DNA of 64,000 nt from Prostheceraeus crozeri (Eukaryota; Platyhelminthes; Polycladida; Euryleptidae): contig CAJQUW010000909.1 of the NCBI GenBank assembly GCA_907163375.1, forward strand, positions 372,001-436,000, written 5' to 3'. Under the pieces are notes generated by a model. It made no database searches. It was not told the origin of the DNA and saw only the letters and a list, made by a program, of their open reading frames with translations. Within the stretch, counting starts at the first letter, position 1. Every line of letters starts with the position of its first letter. Of the stretch, positions 25,001 through 37,000 are shown piece after piece. The position numbers were made by a program, and so were the translations under genes.

Positions 25001-28000
25001 AGGAAGGATGATTATCAATCCGGATAAATTGACATATTGTGGTAGATCCAATACTCGAACATATCCAGTAATGACCAAAACAATGCAGATAATTCCATTA
25101 ATTATCTGAATGATACCAAGACGCTTGTGCGATAGTCGATATGGAAAGTGAACAATTGAATTTTGAAATACTGCTTCACTTGACATGATAGCTCAGTGCC
25201 CTAATGAATGCTTCCTGAAACTTGGCTTGAACCTGTCGTAGTTTTCAAAACTGTAAAATCGGATATGTATTCTATTTTTAACTCACTCGAGATAGGAACA
25301 ATTTACGTCCTCCAGTAAAAAATGTAATAAATGAGAGCGATTGACATAATGCAATCATTATGTGTATTGACTGATGCAGCCACTCGAAGGCTGAAAGCAT
25401 AAGCATCGATCTGAATAAGTTGCCAATACACATTGTGTACTATGTTGCAGCACTACTTGCTGGCTGATGCAACCACTCGAAGGCTGAAAGCATAACCATC
25501 GATTTTCCTTTAAAACACATGCAGATTGTTTCATAAAGAATTGAAATGGGTAAACGTAAATTGCGTATAGAAAGTCGTTTCCGAATTCAACAAACTTTAT
25601 ATGTTTAGAAAGCTCATGTTGTGAAATCGCTCTCGTGAAAATTTCATGACTATACTCCAAATCTAGCAGTCAATAGACTAAATAGTGTTTCACTCTTTTG
25701 CAATTTGTTTGGAATTCAATTATCTTTTTTATCGCTAACCAGAAAGCGTGACTCATGTAGGGATTCCAATCCCGGGATTTGGGTCTAATCCCGGGATTAG
25801 AGGGTCAAAATCCCCGGATTGAGAAATTTACAATTTGGCTATATACCGTCTAAAGCAAGACAAATTGGCGAAGAGAAAATCACCAGAAATCTGTACACAC
25901 GATAGAGTTAGGCTCTTCATACTTCAATATAATCGTCAACGCTACGTTTTCAATAATTCATTGGCGAGGCTTTTTTTTGAATAAAGGTCGAGACTTTAAT
26001 TTGAGCCTGTAATTTGCCATAGCTAGCAATATTTGAAAGCATGACACAATACCGAGATTAGGAATAGAGCTAATCCTCGGGAATGGGGTCTTTAGGAGGC
26101 AAATTTCTCAACCCACAGTTTTTGTTTACATATTAGGTATTAGTTAACTCAATACCGGGATTAATCTGTTCAGGAAGAATTATTTTCATTTGACCATACA
26201 TGTCATTCAGCCTAGCTTACGGTAAAAAGCCTTTAAAATATTCTTCAATCGCACAATCCTGGGCTAGGGATTTGGGAATCTCAATGTGATCGTGCAATGC
26301 ATTGAGGAAATAGTTGTGATTTTGATTATCTTGCCATTTTACTTCTATATAAGCTAGATGCAGCTGGTGTGCTTATATTTTGTGAATCTCGATCCCGGGT
26401 CAGAGCTTGTAATCCTGAATCCCGGGATCAAGAAAGGTCGGAATTTTGAAGGCAGACTCTAATCCCGGGTCTTCACTCTGCTAATCCCGAATCTCAAGAA
26501 ATCGCAGATTGAAAGTGCAAAAATCAGGAATTCGCAACTATTCCCTGTTGCTCTCAACGTTGCCGCTATCAATTTGTGCATGAAGTGCAATAAACTTTAG
26601 GTTGACTTGTCAATTATGATACAGGCCTACCTACTACAAGTAAACCGACTTTTGGAAATTCCCTCTCTTCTATTCCCACATCCCGGCATAATTATTGGTC
26701 TACACAAGTGCTTTGTCATAGCATAGTTATAACTCTACTCAATCCCGGAATCCCCTGACAGAGTTTTTCCGGGATTATGAAATCTCTACTCTGTATATAC
26801 ACGTACGTGCATGATTAGAAAACTTAAAGGGCGTGAGTATATAATCACACATAAAAATATGCTGACACAACTGTAATATGTAGGCTGCAATTCTTGATAA
26901 GTAATTCAAAGAAAGATATTGAAAAGTTTTCGAAAATCGATTCGGCTTCCCCTACCGAAGCAGTAAAACATCTATAAAATACTACCAAAATAACAACTAA
27001 ATTGATAACTTAATCCTGGGATTTCCGGATTTCCACAAACTCAAGGAATCCCGGCATTTCAATCCCTGCCGGTATCACATGCTAGCAACATGTAGGCTAT
27101 CTATGCTTTGTAATGGGATATTTACGATTCTACTCAATCCCGGGTTCCCAGGATTGAGATTTTCCGGGATTTTGGAATCCCTAGACTCATCACTCTCACG
27201 CATGCATTATCGGTGTCTGTGCGTTGTCTAGACTGCTTATCTGGCAGACGAGAACAATGCTGTGTAATCGAAAGACATCGAATGTTCCATGCGAGTTACA
27301 TGCTGTGTTGCATGCGAACTGTTGCTCTGAAAGCTTACCAGGAAGGTTATCTTGTCAAACTGAGGCTTTGATCCGAAGTGGCCGCACAGTTGCCACTGTG
27401 TCGCAACAATTAAAGGTCCCCAAAAGCACTATTTACTTTTGGTTGCAAAGAGGCAGTCAGCGGCCTGATGGAATGTCTTCTGGCCGACCAAGGCCGACTT
27501 CTCGCAGGTCAAATCGCTACATCACCAGTGTGGTCGATAATGATCCTTCAACCTCTTTATCTGAGCTTTCAGGAGGTTCAAATCTTTTCAGGACAACTGC
27601 TTGGAGACGACTTAAGGAGTTGAACTTCTCCAGTCGTAAGATACCATCGAAGCTGAATCTGTGCGAGTGATACAAGAAACTGAAACTACAGTGGTCAATG
27701 AAACGTTGCCACTGGCGGAATCAGTGGTGACGTGCTGTTCGGTCGGATGATGAAGCTGTCCGATTAAAATTCAAAGATGGACGTTTACGCCTTTGGCTGA
27801 AGTCTAGGCAAGACATTCCTGATCGTTTTTTACATCGAGGAGTCAGGACGATTGCTGGTGATTGCTCATCTGGGGAGCCTTTTCGAGTGATGGTCCCAGT
27901 TCACTGCATGTTATAAGGGAAAACATGAACTCCGAACGCTGCGATCGAGTGTTCGAAATACATGTTTATCCTGTAGCATTTAGTTTAGGTGATCCATCAT

Positions 28001-31000
28001 CTGATCGGATTCTCATGGATGACAATGCTCCATGCCATCGTGTCACGGCAACTCAATTGTATAAAAGACAGGCAGGAATACGAACCTTAGACTGACCGGC
28101 AAGGTCTCCTGACTCGAATCCAATCGAGCTTGTCTGGTCTATCTTGGAACGGCGAGTTCGTCGACGAATTTGTCCTGGCAATGATTTGAATCGGTTGGAA
28201 TATTTAATAAGGCAGGAGTGGAATTCGATTGATAACCAGATGATCAGAAATTTGATCAGCAGTATGCCTTATCGCAACCGAAAAGTAATAGAACTTAGAG
28301 GAGACGAATCTGGCTACTAGGGAACGCACCCCTCAGTCCTTTTGAGGACTAGGTCTTTTCTGGTCAACATATAACAAAGAAAAATATCTGCTATGATATA
28401 GGGAACAAATTCATTCAATTAAAGTTAAATACTTAATGTTCACTATAAAATGTTGCTACCTTAACTAATTTCTAACTATTAATGAAACGGATGGCAAATG
28501 CTTTATCTGATAGCAATGATTTATTCATAATATATCAATTCAATTTCAAATTTCTCTGTAGAGGCACTGTCATCGGTCCAACATTCCACTTTGACACATC
28601 CAAACTGAAGTTTGGAACGGTCTCTTACGGATTTACTGCTATTCAGTCAATGGTGTTGCACAATTCTAGTTTGGTGGATATGCAATTTAAGCTGCGAGTT
28701 CCAGGTGACGGAACTGGTGATCCACTTCGTGCTGACGACGAAGAAAATACGGAATCTCCTCGAACTCGTTATGAGATCCAGCGACCTCGAGAATTTTTTA
28801 TTGAGCCTGACCATGGCGTGCTTTCCGCTATGAGCTCAATAAAGGTGAAAGTCAGTCTCACCTCCAACTGCAATCGAAAGTACAATTCTGCTTTAGTTGT
28901 CGATGTCGAAGGAGTTGGTGATGAAGTTTTGAGTCTCCCTATCTCAGCACGATCTACTGTGCCATCTATTACTGTGGCTTCTCCACTCGTCGAATATAAT
29001 CGATGCTTTCTTGACTACCCGTACGAGAGAATGGTCAGCCTCGCAAATGAAACCGATCTTCCCGCTAAGTACGAGCTACTGTCTCAAGAAACAGACGAAT
29101 CGACAGTCATATATTATCATAGTCCTCGTGCAAAAGGTATTGTCCCTCCGAAGTCACTTTGTCAGGTCCCGCTGGTGATAAGCGTTCAGGCAAGGGAAGA
29201 ACAGGAGACCATGGCTTTCTTCAAAATTTTTGGTAGTGTGGAACCGCCATTGGTGAGTTTTTACCGAAATTCTAGACCATAGAACCATCACTGTGGACTC
29301 AGGATTTTCTTTATGTAGGCTTTTTGCATTTAACTCCCATAACCTTTAAACCAGACGTGATTGGCTTGATCCTTGAGGTCCATATGCTTCAGGGTAAAGA
29401 GGTCATTTCATCTCGACCATAGACCAAATCTCAACAGGAAAAGCCCTGGTCAGCGTGCCAAATTCCGATGATCACCTGAAACAATGGAATTTGTCAATTT
29501 TTATGGATAGACTAATTTTGTCACATTGACAAGATTTTTCAGTGTTATATTTGGTAAATAGTGTGTAGAGAAGCAATGTTTCTCTTTTGCTCTGAATCAT
29601 ATGCATCTCAAAGATTAAATTAAGCGGACATCTAGTACAAAAGCTAGATGACATTAAGTAAAAAATAAGGCATATTGTGGACTTATAGTCCTAAAATTTG
29701 TTTTCTTCCATGCAGTTACTGGATTTCCCGACTGGGAAGCACAATCCCACTCCAATATTCCCCAACATCTGACATAACGGCGTGCGGACAAAAGAGCAGA
29801 ACACATAAGAGCAAAAGAGAAAAGAGGTGGAAGATAAGAGAGCAAAGGACAACCCTACAAAATCCACAAAAAAAGTAATTATTGTCTTACGTCCCTAAGC
29901 TCTTTCGTCCTTTGCTCTTATGTCTCTGTGCACCTATGTCAGTTACCCGCCATAACTATGTTAGTTTGGACCCCGCTGCATCGTGTATTGTATTGATATA
30001 TTGGGTATCTTCAACGGCGTATCACCATTGTATTGTTGTTAATGATGAAATATTGAGATCAACTTTACCGGTCTCGGACTCGATCGGATTTAGCCACCGA
30101 ATCCGAGTTCACAGCACTCCATATAACACACGGCATATTTTCTGAATTTTGAGTTCTTTCATATTCAAAACTCGGTCAAACACAGCTGATGATCAGTATT
30201 ATGATAAGCATGATTGGTTTATCTGACCATTGTTGCTTTTATCCAGTTAATATCCAAATGATATTAAGCTTCTTCTTTCAGGGGGTTCAACTGACGTGCT
30301 TTGGCGAAGGTCCAGTTGTTCATGTCAGTCCTCCATCAGTTGACTGGGGACAAATTCAAGTGCTTGTAGACAACCCATTCCCTCTCACACTGTCGAATGA
30401 ATCACTAATTCCGGCTAAATTTTCAACAAGGATGGCGAGGCATGACTCTGTTTTTCGTGTGGAGCCAGATACTGGTGAAATTCCCCCCCAGCAGTCCATG
30501 GAAGTTACACTTACTGCAAATATCACCGATTGTGTCCGATTTAAGGTAAGTCTTGAACAAAAATGCTTGCTGAAAAAGTTGGTTGTTGTCGATTGTAGTC
30601 GTGGAAGGAGGTGGACTGCAGATAACTTGTCCTTAGCTTGAACGCGTTAAGCTATCAAATTATTTCGACCTAGAAATTTGCTTCTTCATTTAATTTTTGT
30701 ATTTTGAGAAAGTCCATGCACATTAATTATGATTCACCTACCTTAGAAAGTGTGTGTATTAAATGCTTGAATCACTGTCTCTGTTTACAATAGAAAGGTT
30801 TATTTGATCTAATGTAAGCACAGAATTAGACAGGTCGTATCTTCTTCTGCTTGACTAGAAAGGAAGCATTGGGACATGTGATGCCTATGAAATGGCACAA
30901 TCTACTGACACAACACCATAGATATTGAACAATGAGCAGTCAGTTCAACATTAAACACGCCAAATTGTGAGAAGTTTCAGTTGCTGTTAACAGCTAGATA

Positions 31001-34000
31001 ATATAGCAAAGAGACACAGACGATGTCAATTTCTGCAGAGAAGTTTGTGAAAGTTTTTTCGTGCGTCTGCTAAGTTGTTTAATAGTGATCGGAAGGGCCA
31101 ACATTATCGAGAAAACTTTTGCGCAATGATCTGAATTCCTTGAATCTGAAGGAATCGTGACGATCGAAGCATTATGAAGGAATTCACAGTAATCCGCAAT
31201 CGACGCACAACTATTTTTCCCATCTCTGCAAGTTATTAAAAATTTCTTTTTGTCCACTTAGTAAGTTCCTGCATGTGCCACTACACAGTGGCAGGGTTGC
31301 GATTTCAGCCGATGCTATCACCGCCGCTTGAATCGATGTTAAGACATGATAGACAGAATTGTGATGTTTATATCTGTGTGATATGTCAGAGTTCAGTTAC
31401 AAAATTAATGTTTTTCTTTTATTTCAGGATAAGTTGGAAATTCATGTACGCGACAACCAGTCCCGTATTATCGAGCTACATGCCTACGGTTTTGGCACCA
31501 CAATAGTATCCGACCCTCCGATGACTCCGCAAATGGTTCTTGGTCCTCACTTCAGTCAAACACCATTCAATAAGGAATTTAAGCTTACGAATAGCGGACG
31601 GCGACATCAGCAATTAGTTTGGAGCACAGAAGGCTACTCATACAGTAAAGCACTGAAGCAAGCCATGTCAGCAAAATCGGCAAGTGCAACATGCTTGACA
31701 TTTTGAGCACAAAATATTTCATATTGATGGTTTGGGAGGAGAAAAAATTGGCAAAGATGTTTTATTTAGCAATTAATTTCGGTCGTCATTAGGGGAACAT
31801 TGGCAGGCAAAAAGGCTTAAGCATGCATTTCACAATGTCAATATTGACATTGTATAGAAGAGATATCAGAAGTAAGAAATGTGCGCATTCAACACATAGT
31901 ATTGAGCTACATACGTTTGCGAGAGGCGTCATCAACTAAAATACTGAACCCAAAAATCAACAGCAAATAAGAAATTGAGAGTTAGAGAGATTGATATACT
32001 CGTAGATTACTTTTTCTCCTTTAGCGTTATTCAATTTCCATCTATTTCTCCTATTATTCCCGATCCGAGTCGACGTCCACCAGGGCTCAGCACTGTCACC
32101 GCTTCTCTTCATCCTTTGCATGGACACGGTGACAAGGAACGTCCAAGTTCCACATGCGTGGTCGATGCTGTACGAGGGTGACGTGTGTCTGGCTGCCACA
32201 AAGAGAGAAGAACCCAATGCGCAGATGCAGCTGTGGAAGAACAACTTCGGCAGGACAGAATACATGCATTGTGAAGAACAAACCAATGGAACAGTGCAAG
32301 TTGACGGAACGGGCTTTTCAAAGACACCAGCATCAAGTACTTGGGGTCAGTCCTCACTGCGGATGGTGACAGCCTCCCGGACGCGCGTGCTTGGCTGCAG
32401 TGGAGAAGGGTCAGCAGCGTGCTCTGCGACAGTCGAATGCCCACGAGGCTTGAATCTAAAGTGTACAGAACGGTGGTGTGACCAACAGCGATGCATGCAA
32501 GCAAATATTGGGCGATCACAACAGCTCATGACTGATTAGATGTAGATGTAGCCCGATGCAATTATTTCTTTTCTATGTAATGTGAATGTTGAAATTGTGA
32601 GATGCTTGTTCAAACCTTCTATGCCTGACAGTGGTCTCTTAATGACGACCGAAACTAGTTGCCAAAATTGTTTACAACCTACAATTTTGACTCCTCCATG
32701 ACCATCGATTCAAACCATGTATAGTCAAGACATCATTGCAAGACACTCATAAACAACATATGCGCAACAGCTTGCGGCGCAACGGATTTAAAAGAATCAT
32801 AAAATATTTAGCCATAATCGTTCTATCGGCAGCATTTTTAATTACACACATGTCTCCTGTATGCAGGTAGTCGGATTCCGATCTTATCAGTGGTCGCATT
32901 TCACTGTATCTTCAAATGCAAACAGCCTCGTTTTCGGTGGTTACATTGCAAACAATTTTTTTCTATACTGTACATAATAATGCATTGATTGGTGCCTTGG
33001 GTGATAAGATAGAAACTGTAGAATTTTTTCTTTATAAAGAGGCGGTTTTGGTGTAAAACAAACTGCAGTCTTCTCAGCAAAAAGTTTGACGAAAAAATGT
33101 GGTCTCTTAGTCCAACTGAAGTATTAGTTTTTCGAAGTTATTGACTACATTGCAATAAAATAGCACAGTGACATGGCAACCATCCTAAGAACTGTAAGGT
33201 AAACCTGCCTACCTGCGATTAAAAAAAATTGTGCTGTCATCTCGTGGAAGAACGTTTCATACTTAGTTTCGTTACAGATGTAGATAGTACAAAATATGCA
33301 GTTGCTCATGCGGCGATCTCCGACTATCGGTCGAGTGTTACCAGAAAACTTCGATTATATATCACATTCACTGATGCTTGCGATTTATTGAATAATCAAC
33401 TACTCAAATATGAAATTCGTAATTTCATGAATTTTTGGTTTATGACTATTTCCATTGCGCAATCTCTCGTGCACTTATGCAATTAGGCCTAAGGTTAAAA
33501 AAGGGCGTTGAAATTCATGAATCTTACGCTATTGAAATATCTTAGATCCGAAAAGAATGTCTTCCTTGCCATCGAAGATTGAATTTTTAAATCAGAAATT
33601 GAAGGAGCATTAATTGATAATGCATCTTATTCTTTTTTGATTATATTGTCATCACCCATTATCAAATATTGTGATTTCTAGGATGTGATACCAGCGCCTG
33701 TGTTCTCTATCCTTCCTCATCGCTTCGATTTGGCTCCGGGAGCTTCAACAACAGTCAATCTTGTTGGTCAAGTGGACTCGTAAGCTTGTCACTTTGAATA
33801 GCAGCCGATTATGTAACATGTAGCATAAATGCACTTTTTTCAGGCCGCAGATTGTGAAGGAACGTTTACTTTGCCATGCAATTATTGGACGACAGGGCGG
33901 AAAGGAGCTGATAAAAAAAGTTGATGTATGTGTGGATTTCATAAGTCCTGTGCTATCTTTCTCCTCCAACAGCCTCTACTTTCGAGTGGATAAGGTGAGA

Positions 34001-37000
34001 ATTTAAGCAGTGGAATGGCTCAGTCGGTTAGGGGTTCCGCTTCGATATAGAGGTGCAGCAGATTCCGTGTTCGAGTCTGTCTCCATGGAGGTAGTGACAT
34101 CGCTGTAGTCACTGTAGTTTGTGGACCCTAACCTATAGTGATGGTGTTTAATAGCTACTGCCTAAAAATTCCCCACCCTCGCTAAATAGCATAGGTCGTG
34201 CTCATAAAATGATAGGAATAACTGGAACCATCGAGTAAAAGCAAACTGCAGTTTAGAATTTGAACCACATCTTTGTTATGTCAAAGGTGTGGACTATTAC
34301 TAGGCTTGCCGGTGGGACAGAATTCTTCGTCTTATTCCCATGTATTTCCACAGAAAAAATATTTCGATTCCCATCCCTCGAGAAAGCTATCAATCGTCGA
34401 TGATAGATCCTATGATAAGATGGACATGCATGAAGAGGTATGAATATTACAATAAGATGAAATGCGATACGCCTTTGTAGGCCTACTATATACCGGGGTA
34501 TAATAGCATAGAGATACTACTAAAACTATTGGTTCCTAGGCCTTATCCTTGGACCATAGGCCCTATACACATATTTCTTGAAGTTTGTCCTTAAGGTTTG
34601 AAAGAGGAAGTGTCCGCGAGGTTTCGTTTCAGATCAATGCGCTAGGTAGGCCCTAGACCGACTTTCAAGCATGGCGGTAATAAAATTTTACGGCATGAAG
34701 TTGGTAGGTTGCAGAAGAGCTGTCGAGCTCTTCTCACAGACTTTAATCTCTACATGTATCTATTAAACTTTAAATCTAAAATCATTGACTCAACACAAGT
34801 ATCAACTTTCTTAGCATATGGTAGCCCCTAGTTTAAAGATTGATGATCGAGCCTATACCGCACCTGAATAGGCCTACACTTGATTTCCCCACTCTATCTA
34901 GAACTAGTTCTAAGCTTACTTATAGGCTAGAAGTTATAGGCCCTAAACAACTTTCGTAAATAACTTCTGCTCAAAATAAGCACCAAAATTTTTCAATTAG
35001 TGATATACAAATTTCCCACGGCTTTTCCATGAGACAGTGGGTTTCAGTACATCGTCCCATTCCAATCACATTCCCATGAGAATCCCATGGGTTTCCAATT
35101 ATCACCGGCAACCTTGACTATTACGATAGATAAAATTCATACAGGGTGATACAAACGTTTTATTTTGAAACGGGTTTAACAGGGCAGAGGACTCAATCTT
35201 GAATTCATATTTCATACTTCTAATGTATCTACAGTAACCAGCTTAGATGCATGAGACTTGTCAATGACTGTATTATAATTTTAGTGCCATCATTCTGTAA
35301 CACAAAAAATTGATTACCCATATGATAGAAAAACCAAGAAAAATTGTATAAAATACCGATATTTTTTTTCATCTTCCAATGAATTTCATGAGAATAATAA
35401 CTTCAACAAAATCAAGCAAATTACACTACCAAACTCTCAGAAAAGTCACAATTCTCAAGCTAGCCTTCAACTTGCCGCAAATCTTCGAGAATGTGTTGTA
35501 AACAGATTCAAGCATGTTTGTTGAAAAAGTTGTTATTTTACCAATGAGCAATTGAAAATCACGAGCAGGACGGTGATCTCCACACACATGCAATGGCAAC
35601 GCAGCTCTACATGTAAATAGTATCACAAATCTGCTCATCATGTTCACTTTTGGGCAGCAGATAATCTCCTAATGCAAACCAAGAAACTTAAAGATCAGAT
35701 CATCCTGCTGCTACAGTGTATTGATGGCTTAGGGTGACAGTTGACTCCACAGTCGGAAGTGACTGATATCAACACAGATACAATGAACACCTCCCATTCT
35801 TGTGATGTGCTCAGAGGCATAGTGCTGTCAAAAACGGTCAAATCAAGAAAACTTTGTCAGCAAGATAGAGCTCCTCCCTATTACAGTTGTGCAACTCAGA
35901 CTTTATCGAATGAAGATATCATAACAAAGGGTCGATTGAATTGCCTCCTAGATCAGATGACAAAATGATGGCATGAAAATGATAATAGAGTCATTGACAA
36001 GTCTCATGCATCTAACCTTGTTACTCCAGTTACATTAGAAGCATAAATGAAACATGAATTCAAGATTGAGTCTACATCGGCTGGAAGATAAAGCGTTTTT
36101 CATGCATCACCCTGAATTTTGACGTAAGAGACAAGTATGAAGCCGTCATATTTGTCAAAAAATTGCACGGAATATCACTGGGTCATGAACACGTGGAAAA
36201 TGGATGATCCAGCTGTTATTCAGATCACAAGGCGTGACGCGTTAATCAGTTGTTGACTGAAATGTTAGATACCTTAATCATAGACCTTAATGAACAAGGA
36301 CATAGGATAATTGAGTGACTTGCTATGTGATTGGTCTGCAATCACAGCGTGGTTGCAACATGTTATGTTATACATAATGCTTAAACTTAAAATATTACGA
36401 AAATAATTAACACAATTCAAAGTAAAATCATCTCGTTGATAATTGCAGAAACCACAGGATACTCTGGATCTTCAAACTCGCGAATTGGAACTAAAGAATG
36501 TTTCAACTTTGACTCTGAATATATCGCTCATGCTGAAATATCCATTTCAACTATTGTTAGAGGATGGTTCTGAATCGTCTGATATGGTGAGTTGCCATGC
36601 CTTTCAGCTGTGTATTCAGTATTATTTCAAGTTCTATAACTGGGCATCAGGGGCTTTTATATAAGCTTCAGATTCAATACCACACGTTGATGTAACTTTA
36701 CCGGCGCAGTGGCCTTGTGGTAGGGTGTTCGTTCTGCGTGCTGGAGACCTCTGTTTAGACAAGGGACCTGCGAATCGGCAAATTTTCAGTCGAATCGAAT
36801 CGAGTTGTGATTCGCGATTCGAATCAAATCATAGAGAACGTAAAAAGGCATTGAGCTTGTTTTCTTGTACGATTTACTTATCCATTGACAAAATAGGCCT
36901 ATCAAATAAGACAGAGAAATCATACAATTTGTATGGCATAATCGAAACTCGAAGCTTCGCAGATCCCTATTTTTAACCTTAGTCGGGTCAAGATTTTTGC

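Noticed and set aside
28335-28350. Histone-type 3' stem-loop (AGTCCTTTTGAGGACT)
   Set aside because: Stem sequence differs from the conserved histone stem-loop and no histone gene is near; more likely part of the Tc1 remnant.
34015-34090. tRNA gene on the plus strand
   Set aside because: A and B boxes are present, but no cloverleaf with proper acceptor pairing forms and the unit continues into a SINE body.
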